A DNA stretch of 64,000 nt from Natrinema gelatinilyticum (GTDB taxonomy: Archaea; Halobacteriota; Halobacteria; Halobacteriales; Natrialbaceae), in the NCBI RefSeq assembly GCF_024266705.1, contig NZ_CP100756.1, positions 2,108,001-2,172,000 of the forward strand. The letters are read 5' to 3'. Positions 52,276 through 62,160 of this stretch are shown piece by piece (position 1 is the first letter of the stretch; the number at the start of each line of letters is the position of its first letter). The notes under the pieces are model-generated. The model ran no database searches, was not told where the DNA came from, and saw only the letters and a list, made by a program, of their open reading frames with translations. Both the position numbers and the translations under genes were made by a program.

Positions 52276-54609
52276 TTACCGGATCGAATCGAGCAGCAGC
52301 TTCTGCTCGACTCGCTTGACCTCGTGTTGGACGTCGCGAACGGCGTCGATGTTGGCCGAGATCGAGCTGATTCCTTCGTTGACGAGGAACCGGGCCATCT
52401 TTGGCTTGGAGCCAGCTTGCCCGCAAATGCTCGTATCGACGTCGTGTTCACGGCAGGTCTCGATGACGTCACCGATGAGTCGCAACACGGCGGGGTGAAG
52501 TTCGTCGAAGCGGTCGGCGACGTTCTCGTTGTTCCGGTCGACCGCGAGCGTGTACTGGGTGAGGTCGTTGGTTCCGAACGAAGCGAAGTCGATCCCGGCT
52601 TCGGCCATGTCCTCGACCGAGAGCGCGGATGCCGGCGTCTCGATCATCGCACCCCAGCGGCGTTTGTCCGGGTCGATCCCCGCTTCTATCATTTGTTCTT
52701 TCGCTCGACGGACGTCCTCGGCGTCGTTGACGAGCGGGAACATGATCTCGACGTTGTCGTATCCCATCTCGTAGAGCCGACGGAACGCCTCGAGTTCGTG
52801 TGCGAAGACGTCCGGACGATCGAGCGACCGCCGGATGCCGCGGTAACCGAGCATCGGATTGTGTTCTGCCGGTTCGTCCTCGCCGCCCTCGAGTTGGCGG
52901 AACTCGTCGGTTGGAGCATCGAGCGTGCGGACGCGAACGGGACGCGGGTAGAACTCGTCGGCGACGCCTCGGATCCCATCGACGAGTTCCGTGACGTAGG
53001 CGTCCTCACCGTTTTCCGCGATGAACTTCGCCGGCGTCTGATTCAGCGAGAGGATCATGTGTTCGGTCCGCAACAGGCCGACGCCGTCGGCGCCCGTTGC
53101 CGCCGCGCGTTCGGCAGCTTCAGGGATCGAGACGTTGACCTTCACCTCCGTCGCGGTCATCGGTTTGACTGGCGCCTGCGGGCGGACCTCCTCGACCGGT
53201 TCGGTCTCGTCTTCGGGTTCGACTTCGGCCCCTTCGAGGACGGACCCCTTGTCGCCGTCGAGCGTGACGACTTGCCCGTCGTCGAGAACGGTCGTCGCGT
53301 TGGTCGTCCCGACGATGGCGGGGACGCCAAGTTCCCGAGAGACGATGGCGGCGTGGCTGGTCATGCCGCCTTCGTCGGTGATGATGCCCGAGGCACGCTT
53401 CATCGCGGGCACCATGTCGGGCATCGTCATCTCGGTGACGATGATGTCGCCGTCGCCCACTTTGTCGAGGTCGTCGAGTTTCTGGACGATTCGTGCGGGA
53501 CCGCTGACCGTCCCTGGACTCGAGCCGAGGCCGTCGACGAGAACCTCGTCCGACGAACTCGAGTCTGCCGCGTCGTCGCTTTCGGCCGCCTGAACGCTTC
53601 CGCTGCCGTCGGTGAGCCCTTTCGCCGCATCAACGGTTCCGGTCGCTTCCGCACCGCTGGACCCGTTCTCGTCGATGGTAGTGATCGGTCGCGACTGGAG
53701 CATGAAGACCTCTCCGCCGACGATTGCCCACTCGACGTCCTGGGGTTCGCCGTAGTGGTTTTCGACGCGCTCGCCGAGGTCCATGAGGGCGTCGATCTCC
53801 TCGTCGTCGATAACTCGTGCCCGTCGCTTGTCTTCTGGCACCTCGCGCTCGACGGTCTGCCCGGTCGCTTCGTCTTTCTCGTGCATGACCTTCTTCTCGG
53901 CGACGGTGACGTCGGCCGATCGGTCTTCGCGGTCGATGACGTAGTTGTCCGGCGAGACGGCGCCGGAGACGACGGCTTCGCCGAGCCCCCAGGCGGCCTC
54001 GATGATCATCGTCGGATCACCCGTCGAGGGGTGACTCGTAAACATCACGCCGGATTTCTCGGCGTCGACCATCTGCTGGACGACGACCGCGATGTTCACA
54101 GCGGAGTGGTCGAAGCCCTGTTCTTGCCGGTAGTAAATCGCCCGCTGGGTGAACAGCGAGGCCCAACACTCTCGGACGCGGTCGAAGAGGGCTTTCTCGG
54201 TTACGTTGAGGAACGTCTCCTGCTGGCCCGCGAAGGAGGCGTCGGGCAGATCCTCGGCCGTCGCCGACGAACGGACGGCGACGAACGCCTCGCCGGTGCC
54301 AATCTCGCGGTAGCTCTCTACGATTTCCGATCGGAGGTCCTCGGGGAACGGCGTTTCGAGGATGAGTTCCTGTGCACGATCCGCGGCGTCGGCCAGTGCG
54401 GCCGAATCGTCGACGTCGATGTCGACGGCCGCGAACAATTCGTCGTCGATTTCGGCTTCTTCGATGAACGATCGATAGGTGCCCGCGGTTACGACGAATC
54501 CCGGCGGAACGGGGAGCCCCGCACCCGTCAACTCGCCCAGAGAGGCGCCTTTGCCGCCGACCCGCTCGAGGTCGCCGGCACTGATTTCGTCCAGCCAGAG
54601 TACAGCCAT
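52276..54609 (-). CDS. ppsA: phosphoenolpyruvate synthase
   Basis: A 777-residue pyruvate-water dikinase making PEP from pyruvate and ATP in gluconeogenesis. The N-terminal ATP-grasp domain shows VGGKGASLGELTGAGLPVPPGF and VRSSATAEDLPDASFAGQQETFLNV. The phosphohistidine is H419 in GGMTSHAAIVSRELGVPAIVG. The C-terminal PEP barrel has LLRTEHMIL, NPMLGYRGIRRS, then FGTNDLTQY and the proton-donor region SICGQAGS. An acidic linker of about 40 residues (313-355) separates the ATP and His domains. Start: the ATG at 54609 (MAVLWLDEIS). Confidence 0.96.
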   Translation of the reverse strand: MAVLWLDEISAGDLERVGGKGASLGELTGAGLPVPPGFVVTAGTYRSFIEEAEIDDELFAAVDIDVDDSAALADAADRAQELILETPFPEDLRSEIVESYREIGTGEAFVAVRSSATAEDLPDASFAGQQETFLNVTEKALFDRVRECWASLFTQRAIYYRQEQGFDHSAVNIAVVVQQMVDAEKSGVMFTSHPSTGDPTMIIEAAWGLGEAVVSGAVSPDNYVIDREDRSADVTVAEKKVMHEKDEATGQTVEREVPEDKRRARVIDDEEIDALMDLGERVENHYGEPQDVEWAIVGGEVFMLQSRPITTIDENGSSGAEATGTVDAAKGLTDGSGSVQAAESDDAADSSSSDEVLVDGLGSSPGTVSGPARIVQKLDDLDKVGDGDIIVTEMTMPDMVPAMKRASGIITDEGGMTSHAAIVSRELGVPAIVGTTNATTVLDDGQVVTLDGDKGSVLEGAEVEPEDETEPVEEVRPQAPVKPMTATEVKVNVSIPEAAERAAATGADGVGLLRTEHMILSLNQTPAKFIAENGEDAYVTELVDGIRGVADEFYPRPVRVRTLDAPTDEFRQLEGGEDEPAEHNPMLGYRGIRRSLDRPDVFAHELEAFRRLYEMGYDNVEIMFPLVNDAEDVRRAKEQMIEAGIDPDKRRWGAMIETPASALSVEDMAEAGIDFASFGTNDLTQYTLAVDRNNENVADRFDELHPAVLRLIGDVIETCREHDVDTSICGQAGSKPKMARFLVNEGISSISANIDAVRDVQHEVKRVEQKLLLDSIR

Positions 54610-54780
54610 CTCTATTGACGTGGACACTCGTCCGAATAAAGAAGGTTGCGAACGGCGGCTCTCAGTTCTCACTCGATCGCGAATTAATTTCTTCGAACAT
54701 CACAGTCACGTCAATCGCGGCGGCGGTGAGAAAAACCGGGACGAGGGCTGAGATTCGTTCGCCGAGTCGGACCGACCGAC

Positions 54781-54865
54781 TCATACAAACTACTGTACGT
54801 CATTGCCGGTGCAACCGCGACCGTCCTGCGGGTGCATCGGTACATCGGTACAGCAGACTGTATCA
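54781..54865 (-). repeat. 85-bp palindromic element, copy D (ends in the phzF-like stop)
   Basis: It starts TCATACAAACTACTGTA and ends TACAGCAGACTGTATCA. The last three bases are the TGA stop (reverse strand) of the PhzF-like gene. It lies between two genes of the same direction, so it is not limited to convergent gaps. Confidence 0.85.
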
Positions 54866-55762
54866 GGCCTCGAGTATCTCGTCGTCGTCGGCCGGGGGGA
54901 CGACAATCGAGCCGTCGAGTACGATCACGCCGCGTCCGCCGACCTGTACCGCGCCGTCGAGGCGGACGCGAACCCGTCCGGGTCGATCGACGTAGTGACC
55001 CTGCTCGAGGCGGAGTTCCTCGGGCAGGTCGTCGTCGAACGCCCCGAAGTGATCGAGGTACGCGCCGATGGCCCCGCTCGCGGTGCCGGTGACGGGATCT
55101 TCAGGAACGCCGGCCCCTGGCGCGAACATTCGCCCGTGCGCGGTCGACTCAGCTTCGAGCGCATCGAACGTAAAGAGGTAGATGCCCGCGGCGTCGACCG
55201 CCTCAGTGAGCCGTTCGATCGCGGCCATGTCGGGCTCGGCGTTGCCGAGGTCCGAGAGGTACGTTATCGGGACGATCAGGAACGGTAGGCCGGTCGAAAC
55301 GACCGCTAGCGGGAGGTCCGCACGCGCTCCCTCGAGTGCGGTGCGTTCGACCCCGAGCGCGTCAGCAACGCGGTCGTAGTCGACGTCGACGTCGCCGACT
55401 GTCGGCTCGTCCTGGGTCATCCAGACCGCTCCGTCGGACGCGACGTCGATCTCGAGGACGCCGACGTTCGTCTCGAGGGTCGTTATCCCGGGTTCCAGTC
55501 CTTCGTCGTGAAGGTGTGCGAAGGTACCGATCGTCGCGTGGCCACAGAGGTCGACCTCCTGTGTGGGCGTGAAATACCGAATTCGACGGTCGGCGACGTC
55601 GCTCGATCGGACGAACGCCGTTTCGCTGACGGCCATTTCGGCGGCGATCGCTTGCATCTGGTCGCTCGAGAGTCCGTTCCCGTCGGGGACGACTCCCGCC
55701 TGGTTCCCGGTCAGGGGCTCGTTCGTGAAGGCGTCGACCTGCAAGATCCGAATCGTCTCCAT
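54863..55762 (-). CDS. PhzF family isomerase/epimerase
   Basis: A 299-residue protein of the PhzF/DapF-like fold. MAVSETAFVR (near 44) holds the catalytic glutamate, and the two halves show FTPTQEVDLCGHATIGT (near 72) and FAPGAGVPEDPVTGTASGAIGAYL (near 215). In bacteria the family acts in phenazine synthesis, but most members have unknown substrates. The start is the ATG at 55762 (METIRILQVDAFT). Its stop codon is the terminus of palindromic element D. Confidence 0.9.
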   Translation of the reverse strand: METIRILQVDAFTNEPLTGNQAGVVPDGNGLSSDQMQAIAAEMAVSETAFVRSSDVADRRIRYFTPTQEVDLCGHATIGTFAHLHDEGLEPGITTLETNVGVLEIDVASDGAVWMTQDEPTVGDVDVDYDRVADALGVERTALEGARADLPLAVVSTGLPFLIVPITYLSDLGNAEPDMAAIERLTEAVDAAGIYLFTFDALEAESTAHGRMFAPGAGVPEDPVTGTASGAIGAYLDHFGAFDDDLPEELRLEQGHYVDRPGRVRVRLDGAVQVGGRGVIVLDGSIVVPPADDDEILEA

Positions 55763-55850
55763 ACGATGTGGATCGGACGACCGGCGTATCAATCCTCGGT
55801 CGACGAACGGGATCGGTCGGCGGGTGAGTCCGACGCACATCTGGCACCTG

Positions 55851-57188
55851 CTACAATTTGCCGATCCAGTTCGCGAGATCGGCGACGACCCGTTCGGCGA
55901 CGTTGTTTCGAACGGCGTAGGCGAACTCGACCGACGGACCCTCGCCCGGCATGAACAGATGGTTGAGTTCGTCGTACGTTTCGACCGTTGTCTTCGATCG
56001 GCCCTCGAGTTCGTTCTGCCACCGTTCTAAGTCGTCGGCCACGGAGACCTGAAAGTCGCGTTTGCCCTGTACCAGATGCAGCGGCACGTCGACATCCAGT
56101 GCCGTTTGCAGGTGATCGTACGCCGCGAGGCTGTCCCAGAACGCGCCGGGTTTCCCGAGCAGGACGTCGCTCGATTCGTACTCGTCATCACGGATTCGCT
56201 TGATTTCCGCCGTCCACCGTTCGTAGACGCTCGCCAGGTCGCGCCACTTGTGCGAGCCGACCGATACCTTGTATTCGAGTTGCGTGAGCGTCAGTTCGTG
56301 ATATGGCCGGGCCGGCGCAGCCAGTCCGACGATGCCGGCGAGATTCCCGTCCCGGGCGGCGATTCTCGGTGCTGCCGTTCCGCCGAGACCGTGTCCGACG
56401 ACGACGATTTTGTCGGCGTCGACGCCCTCGGTACTCCGGAGTCGCTCGATCGCGACGAGCGCGTCGTCGACGGTGACGCGATTGAGGGTGTAGGCGCCGG
56501 CTTCGATCTCGCAGGCGGGGACGCGCTTGTCGTATCGAAGGGTCGCGATGCCCTGCATCGCGAGTCCCTCGGCCAGATCGACGAACGCTTTCGTTCCGCC
56601 CTGCGCGGTGTCCCGAGTCGATGGGCCGGAGTCGTGTACGAGGACGACACCGGGGCTCGCATCACCGCTCGCAGGCGTCGTCACGGTTCCCCGGAGGGAG
56701 CAAGTGTCGACCTCGAGGCGCAGATCCCGTTCCGCCACTGCACTCGGATCGACGTACGACGGTCGTTCGTACTGGTCCGCGATCCCGCAGTTGAGAAGCC
56801 GTTGTGAGTCATCCACAGCGACCCGGCACGTGTGCGCGCCGTTCTCGAACGAGAGCGTCGTGTCGATCACGACGACGTCGTTTCGCGTCGATTTGCTCGT
56901 TCCGTCGATCCCGTCGAACGCACCGGCGACAGCGGTGAAACCCATCCAGAGCCGCTCGAGTCGGGCAGGAGCGCCGTAATTGCCGCGCTCGCGTTCGACG
57001 AATCGCTTGCTCGCTCGCTCGAACCGCTGGTTCGTGAGGTCGTCGACGAACGCGTTCGCGACGTCCGTAGCGGTTTTCGTGTCGCCTTCGTCGTTCGATT
57101 TATTAGCGAGCAGTTCGGAACAGCCGGCCGCTGCCGACGCTGTCGCCGTCGATACTGCTGCGAGTACAGTCCGCCGTCGGGGTGCCAT
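55851..57188 (-). CDS. Tat lipoprotein alpha/beta hydrolase with DUF3887-like domain
   Basis: A 445-residue exported lipoprotein. The signal MAPRRRTVLAAVSTATASAAAGC has a twin arginine and lipobox. Residues about 35-135 form a DUF3887/NTF2-like domain (ATDVANAFVDDLTNQRFERASKRF). The hydrolase follows, with VVLVHDSGPSTRD, LRYDKRVPACE, GHGLGG as the nucleophile elbow position, DFQVSVADD and NHLFMPGEG for the late histidine. The elbow reads G-H-G-L-G-G, so the usual serine is glycine: hydrolysis is doubtful by this reading. The ATG at 57188 is taken (a GTG lies 18 nt upstream). Confidence 0.82.
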   Translation of the reverse strand: MAPRRRTVLAAVSTATASAAAGCSELLANKSNDEGDTKTATDVANAFVDDLTNQRFERASKRFVERERGNYGAPARLERLWMGFTAVAGAFDGIDGTSKSTRNDVVVIDTTLSFENGAHTCRVAVDDSQRLLNCGIADQYERPSYVDPSAVAERDLRLEVDTCSLRGTVTTPASGDASPGVVLVHDSGPSTRDTAQGGTKAFVDLAEGLAMQGIATLRYDKRVPACEIEAGAYTLNRVTVDDALVAIERLRSTEGVDADKIVVVGHGLGGTAAPRIAARDGNLAGIVGLAAPARPYHELTLTQLEYKVSVGSHKWRDLASVYERWTAEIKRIRDDEYESSDVLLGKPGAFWDSLAAYDHLQTALDVDVPLHLVQGKRDFQVSVADDLERWQNELEGRSKTTVETYDELNHLFMPGEGPSVEFAYAVRNNVAERVVADLANWIGKL

Positions 57189-57342
57189 CGGTACCGGACC
57201 GTCCACAGTGTGTCGGATAAAGACGAGGTCGTTTCTCTGTGACTGTATTCAGAATTTATATTCGAAGCGCCGCGGTGTCCGCCCGCCGGTCCTGCCACGG
57301 CCGTTCGAGGACGGTCCGATGCGGTGTTCGTTCCGCACCCGT

Positions 57343-57427
57343 TCATACGGACTACTGTAAGTCATTACCGGTGCAACCGCAGGATAGTCGCGGTTGCACC
57401 GGTACATCGTTACAGCAGACCGTATCA
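57343..57427 (-). repeat. 85-bp palindromic element, copy E (ends in the thiC stop)
   Basis: It starts TCATACGGACTACTGTA and ends CAGCAGACCGTATCA. The terminal TCA is the thiC stop (TGA, reverse strand). This copy has the best internal hairpin: CCGGTGCAACCGC and GCGGTTGCACCGG are perfect complements with 8-9 bases between. Confidence 0.87.
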
Positions 57428-58852
57428 ATCGTCGCCCGATTCCTCGAGCGGGTCGGCGTGGTCCGCGACCGGCGAGAGGTCGCCCGATTCGTGGCTGCCA
57501 ACTGGTGGCACGTTGACTGATGCCGCAGGCGAGGCATCGAGGTCGGTTCCGGCGTCGGTCTCGAGCGACTTCATTTCGCCGTCAGCCCTCGCATCCTGAT
57601 CGATTCGCATCGAGCAGAACTCCGCGCCGCACATCGAGCAGAAGCGCGCTTCCTTGTAGTTGTCGCCGGGTAGGGTCTGATCGTGGAACGACCGGGCGCG
57701 GTCCGGATCGAGCGCGAGGCGGAACTGTTCGCGCCAGTCGAATTCGTAGCGAGCCTCCGAGAGGGCGTCGTCCCAGTCTCGTGCGCCGGGCCGTTCGGTG
57801 GCCACGTCGCCGGCGTGTGCGGCGATCCGGTACGCCGCGAGGCCCTCGCGCACGTCTTCTTCCTCGGGAAGGCCGAGGTGTTCCTTCGGAGTGACGTAAC
57901 AGAGCATCGCGGCACCCGCCCGCGCGGCGATGGCGCTCGTGATGTGATCGTACCCCGGCGCGATGTCCGTCACGAGCGGGCCGAGGACGTAGAAGGGTGC
58001 GCCGTCGCAGTCCTCCTGTTGGCGCTCGACGTTCTCGGCTACTTTGTGCATCGGTACGTGGCCGGGCCCTTCGACCATCACCTGAACGCCGCGGTCCCGG
58101 CCGATTCGCGTGAGCTCACCCAGCGTGTCGAGTTCAGCGTACTGGGCCTCGTCGCAGGCGTCGGCCAGACAACCCGGTCGCAGGCTATCGCCGAGACTGA
58201 AGGTGACGTCGTGTTCGGCAAAGATCTCACAGATTTCCGGAAACACCTGGTAGAGCGGATTCTGCTCCCCGTTCTCTTCCATCCACTTGGCTATGATCGA
58301 CCCGCCGCGGGAGACGATTCCCGTTTTTCGCCCGTCGGTCAACGGCACGTGTTCCGCGAGAATCCCCGCGTGAATCGTCATGTAATCGATGCCTTGCTCG
58401 GCCTGTTTTCCGATGACCTCGAGCAACAGGTCCTTCGTGATGTCTTCGGGGCTGCCGGCCTGCTTGACCGCCTCGTATAGCGGAACCGTCCCGAGCGGGA
58501 CCGGAGAGTGCTCGACGTGGGTTTTCCGAATCTCGTCCAGATCGCTCCCCGTGCCGAGGTCCATCACCGTATCGGCACCATAGTGAACGGCGGTGTGAAG
58601 CTTCTCGAGTTCCGTCTCGAGGTCGCTCGTCGTCTCGCTGTTTCCGATGTTGGCGTTGACCTTGGTCGCGAACTCCCGGCCGATGATCATCGGGTCGAGC
58701 GCGTCGTGGTGTCGGTTCGACGGAATCACCGCCTGCCCCTCGGCGACCTGTTCGCGGACGAACTCCGGGTTGCGGTTCTCTCGCTCGGCGATGCGTTCCA
58801 TCTCGGGCGTAACCGACCCGTCGCGGGCGGACTGAATCTGTGTTCGTGCCAT
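57425..58852 (-). CDS. thiC: phosphomethylpyrimidine synthase
   Basis: Radical SAM-like enzyme that converts aminoimidazole ribotide to the HMP phosphate of thiamine. The [4Fe-4S] ligands are in the C-terminal [14 protein letters not shown] (C-x2-C-x4-C). Substrate-site blocks are [23 protein letters not shown] and [14 protein letters not shown]. The 475 residues include a short acidic tail past the cluster ([18 protein letters not shown]) that ends at element E. I see no TPP riboswitch before the gene. A TATA-like box (TTTATTAT) about 28 nt before the ATG suggests a leaderless mRNA. Confidence 0.96.
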   Translation of the reverse strand: MARTQIQSARDGSVTPEMERIAERENRNPEFVREQVAEGQAVIPSNRHHDALDPMIIGREFATKVNANIGNSETTSDLETELEKLHTAVHYGADTVMDLGTGSDLDEIRKTHVEHSPVPLGTVPLYEAVKQAGSPEDITKDLLLEVIGKQAEQGIDYMTIHAGILAEHVPLTDGRKTGIVSRGGSIIAKWMEENGEQNPLYQVFPEICEIFAEHDVTFSLGDSLRPGCLADACDEAQYAELDTLGELTRIGRDRGVQVMVEGPGHVPMHKVAENVERQQEDCDGAPFYVLGPLVTDIAPGYDHITSAIAARAGAAMLCYVTPKEHLGLPEEEDVREGLAAYRIAAHAGDVATERPGARDWDDALSEARYEFDWREQFRLALDPDRARSFHDQTLPGDNYKEARFCSMCGAEFCSMRIDQDARADGEMKSLETDAGTDLDASPAASVNVPPVGSHESGDLSPVADHADPLEESGDD

Positions 58853-58875
58853 CGATAACTAGGTTATACCACTGG

Positions 58876-58883
58876 ATAATAAA
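58876..58883 (-). promoter_or_regulatory. TATA-like box of thiC
   Basis: TTTATTAT on the reverse strand, centred 28 nt before the thiC ATG at 58852, leaving no room for a riboswitch in the transcript. Confidence 0.5.
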
Positions 58884-59010
58884 TTGCTGGGGGTACCAGA
58901 CGGGTGGTGTTCACCGACCTGGCGGCCCGTATGGTCCCGTTAGTGGTGAACGGCCAGTTTCAGCCAACTTAAGGGGACCGCGCTCGAGACACCGGGTAGG
59001 TGGCCATTAC

Positions 59011-59709
59011 ATGTCCGATCTTCCGGACGATTTCGATTGCACGGTAACAAACTGGGACTACATCTACGGCCTGTGTCGGGACGTTGCCGACGACGTGCGC
59101 GACGACGAGTTCGAACCGGACGTCGTCGTCGCGCTGGCACGCGGCGGCTGGTTCGCGGGACGCTGTCTCTGTGACTTCCTCGGCCTGGACGATCTGACGA
59201 GCCTGAAGATGGAACACTACGTCGGTACCGCCGAGAAATCCGGCGAGCCGACCATCCGCTATCCGATGCCCGAGGGCAGCGTCGAGGGCAAGGACGTCCT
59301 CATCATCGACGACATCGCCGACACTGGCGGCTCGATACAGCGGGCCTACGAGTACGTCGACGACCGCAACGCCGGTGCCGTTCGCACTGCGACGCTGCAA
59401 CTGTTAGGAACCAGTAAATTCCAGCCGAATTACATCGGCGAACGCCTCGAGGACTGGACCTGGGTCGTCTATCCGTGGAACTTCATCGAGGACATGATCG
59501 ACCTGATCTCGAGCGCGATGGCGAAGGCCGACCAGGAGTCGTTCACGAACGACGAGATTCGACACTTTCTCACCGAACACCACGGCATCGAGCGCATCGA
59601 AATGGAGATCGCGCAGCCAAATCGGTTACCGGAAGTCCTCGCGGAGATGGAGCGGCGCCGGATTCTCGAGTCGGTCGGCTCGGATGAGTGGGCGCTCGTC
59701 GACGAATAG
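59011..59709 (+). CDS. phosphoribosyltransferase (purine type)
   Basis: A 232-residue type I phosphoribosyltransferase. The PRPP loop VLIIDDIADTGGS is at 96-108, and ALARGGWFAGRCLCDFLG near 41-58 forms the PPi loop. The extension after residue 170 (FTNDEIRHFLTEHHGIERIEMEIAQPNRLPEVLAEMERRRILE) is a winged-helix-like tail found in haloarchaeal members. Haloarchaeal homologues are annotated as xanthine/hypoxanthine enzymes; the base is not provable here. The ATG at 59011 is chosen. It is divergent from thiC. Confidence 0.87.
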   Translation: MSDLPDDFDCTVTNWDYIYGLCRDVADDVRDDEFEPDVVVALARGGWFAGRCLCDFLGLDDLTSLKMEHYVGTAEKSGEPTIRYPMPEGSVEGKDVLIIDDIADTGGSIQRAYEYVDDRNAGAVRTATLQLLGTSKFQPNYIGERLEDWTWVVYPWNFIEDMIDLISSAMAKADQESFTNDEIRHFLTEHHGIERIEMEIAQPNRLPEVLAEMERRRILESVGSDEWALVDE

Positions 59710-59861
59710 CGGCGGGCACCGAGCGAGGGATCGGACTGGATGTTCTCTGACGGACTGCATTCCCCTCGGCCAGGCTGTGGTCGCTCCCTATCGTCACAAC
59801 AATCCCGCTTTGCTGTCAATGAAACAGAAATTTTTTACCTGCGTCGGTCGAGCCCCGTCCT

Positions 59862-60590
59862 GTGAAACGAATCCTCTCCAATCTCGGTATCGGTTCGGCG
59901 ACGGTCGATGCGGTCCTCCCGACGACGCTGACGGCGGGCGAATCCGTCGAAGCGCGAGTCGACGTCACGGGCGGCAACGACGTGCAGGAAGTCGACGACG
60001 TCTACTTCGCGCTCGCGACGCGTTACGAGACCGACGAGAGCACACGATCGGCGAAGATCGACACGTTCCGTGCGGGCAACTCGTTCACGATCGAACCGGA
60101 CGAAGAACGGTCGTTCACCGTCACGATCGACGTCCCATACCACACCCCCGTCACGCTGGGGCGAACGAGCGTCTGGCTCGATACCGGCCTCGACATCGAC
60201 TGGGCGGTCGATCCGGACGACCGCGACGACCTCCAGATCGAACCCGATCCGCTTCGGCGGGCGCTGTTCGATGCACTCGAGTCGCTGGGCTTTACGCTCC
60301 GAACGGCGAAATGCGAGGGAACAGAATCGCTCTTCGCGAACCACCGATTCGTTCAGGAACTCGAGTTCGTCCCCCGCTCCGGTCCCTTCGCCGGTGAACT
60401 GGACGAACTGGAAGTCGTGCCGATTCCGGACGACGGCGGGTTCGACCTGTTGCTCGAGGTCGACCGCCGCGGCGGGTTGCTGTCGGAACACTTCGACGTC
60501 GACGAACGATCCGATCGCCTCTCGCTCAGTAACGCTGACAGCGACGACCTTGAGCGGCGACTGCGGACGGTGATCGAACGGAACTGCTGA
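59862..60590 (+). CDS. Spo0M-like arrestin-fold protein
   Basis: A 242-residue protein starting MKRILSNLGIGSATVDAVLPTTLTAGESVEARVDVTGG, the opening beta strands of the Spo0M family. DTFRAGNSFTIEPDEERSFTVTIDVPYHTPVTLGRTSVWLDTGLDIDWAVDPDD is a family block. The second half repeats a beta layout (HRFVQELEFVPRSGPFAG). The fold is arrestin-like; in Bacillus it acts on sporulation and the cytoskeleton. Its archaeal role is unknown. The GTG at 59862 is the start. Confidence 0.88.
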   Translation: MKRILSNLGIGSATVDAVLPTTLTAGESVEARVDVTGGNDVQEVDDVYFALATRYETDESTRSAKIDTFRAGNSFTIEPDEERSFTVTIDVPYHTPVTLGRTSVWLDTGLDIDWAVDPDDRDDLQIEPDPLRRALFDALESLGFTLRTAKCEGTESLFANHRFVQELEFVPRSGPFAGELDELEVVPIPDDGGFDLLLEVDRRGGLLSEHFDVDERSDRLSLSNADSDDLERRLRTVIERNC

Positions 60591-60693
60591 CTCGATCGTC
60601 TCGAGTCGGACGTTCGAATCCGCTCGGAGACGGCGACGCGTTATTCCGCAGCCAGTTCGGAATCCGACGTTCGGTGAGACGAACGCGAACGTG

Positions 60694-62160
60694 TTATTCC
60701 GTGGTCGACTCGGTATCTGCGGTTCCCGGCGGTTCCTGTTCGTTCGTCGGTTCGGCCGGTCGATCGCTCCCGTCCACGATGGTCCCTTTCCACGTTCCCC
60801 GGGTGAACCACGCGGCCGCCGCGAGTGCGCCGACGACATCGCCGACGACCACGCCCGTCCAGATGCCCGTCGGCCCCCAATCGCCGACGAAGAGCAGATA
60901 GTAGGTGACGGGGACGCGGACGATCCACAATCCCAGGACGGCGAAGACGAGCGCGGTCTTCGTGTTGCCCGCACCGCGGAACGCACCCTGGACGACCTGT
61001 AGCACACCCATGAAGACGAAGGCGACCGCAGCGAATCTGAGGTAGGTCGACCCGTAGTCGATGGTCGCCGCTTTGCCCGCTGCGTCGGCCGTCACGAACA
61101 CCGAAACGAACGGTTCCGGAAACAGGAACGCGAGCGCCCCCGCCGCGAACATGATCGCTGCAATCGCACTCGCCGCGATCCGGACCGCTCGCGCCGCCCG
61201 ATCGGGCTTGCCCGCACCCAGATTCTGGCCCACGATCGTATCCGTCGCCTGTCCCGTTCCCATCGCCGGCAGGAAGGCCAGTGAGATCAGCCGGTTGCCG
61301 AGCCCGTAGGCTGCGACCACCGCAGGCGGGAAGGTAACGACCATCGCCGTCATCGCGACCAGCGCGAGTGCTGTCATCGACTGCTCGAGCGCCGTCGGGA
61401 TCCCGAGTCGTGTGATCGTTCCCACGTACTCCAGACGCGGTCGGAGGTGGGCCGCCCGGATGTCCGGCCCGACGTCGGTGTAGTACAGCAGGTAGAACCC
61501 GATCGCCGTCGCGATCCCCCGTGAGATGAGCGTCGCGACAGCGGCCCCCTCGACCTCGAGGCGGGGAAGGGGCCCGACGCCGAAGATGAACAGGGGGTCG
61601 AGCGCGAGATTGACGACGACGCTGACGAGCATCACGCGCATCGGCGCTCGAGTGCTGCCATAGCCGCGCATGAGCGCGACGAAGACGAAGAAGCCGAACA
61701 GGAAGGGCAGTCCCAGAAAGAAGATCCGGAGATACCCCGCGGCGAGCGGGATGATCGTGGCTCGCGTCGCTTCGTCGGCGGGCAACGCCGCCAGCATCGG
61801 GTCCGTTGCGACGAAGCCGATCGCACCCAGTCCGGCGGCGACCAGCGAGACGAACGTGAGGGTCTGTCCGGCGATCAATCCCGCTTCGCCGCTCTTTGCA
61901 CCAGTGTGCTGGGCGATCAGTATCGCGCCGGCCGTCGTGAAGCCCCCGCCGATCGCGATCAGTAAGAAGAGGAGCGGAAAGGCGAGGCTCACCGCCCCGA
62001 CTGCGTCGGGCGAGAGTGCGCCGAGCCAGAAGGTGTCCCCCACGTTGTAGGCGACTTGCAACAACTGGATTACCACCAGCGGCCACGCCAACCGGATCAT
62101 CGGTCGGACGAGCGGGCCCTCGGTGAGGGCTCCACCGTCCACCGCCTCGCCACCATCCAT
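60694..62160 (-). CDS. MATE family efflux transporter
   Basis: A 488-residue, 12-helix multidrug/oligosaccharidyl exporter (NorM-like). N-lobe: LVRPMIRLAWPLVVIQLLQVAYNVGDTFWLG, PLLFLLIAIGGGFTTAGAILIAQHTGA. C-lobe: LGIPTALEQSMTALALVAMTAMV, MGTGQATDTIVGQNLGAGKPDRA. It exchanges drugs or metabolites for sodium or protons. The start is the ATG at 62160 (MDGGEAVDGGA); an upstream open frame is basic and non-coding in look. The acidic tail (DRPAEPTNEQEPPGTADTESTTE) is cytoplasmic. Confidence 0.92.
   Translation of the reverse strand: MDGGEAVDGGALTEGPLVRPMIRLAWPLVVIQLLQVAYNVGDTFWLGALSPDAVGAVSLAFPLLFLLIAIGGGFTTAGAILIAQHTGAKSGEAGLIAGQTLTFVSLVAAGLGAIGFVATDPMLAALPADEATRATIIPLAAGYLRIFFLGLPFLFGFFVFVALMRGYGSTRAPMRVMLVSVVVNLALDPLFIFGVGPLPRLEVEGAAVATLISRGIATAIGFYLLYYTDVGPDIRAAHLRPRLEYVGTITRLGIPTALEQSMTALALVAMTAMVVTFPPAVVAAYGLGNRLISLAFLPAMGTGQATDTIVGQNLGAGKPDRAARAVRIAASAIAAIMFAAGALAFLFPEPFVSVFVTADAAGKAATIDYGSTYLRFAAVAFVFMGVLQVVQGAFRGAGNTKTALVFAVLGLWIVRVPVTYYLLFVGDWGPTGIWTGVVVGDVVGALAAAAWFTRGTWKGTIVDGSDRPAEPTNEQEPPGTADTESTTE

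Noticed and set aside
52324..54618. Long forward frame antisense to ppsA
   Set aside because: A typical shadow of a GC-rich gene; the ppsA strand has every expected motif.
58853..59010. Possible TPP riboswitch before thiC
   Set aside because: The TATA-like box is 28 nt from the ATG, leaving no leader, and no THI-box-like sequence is visible.
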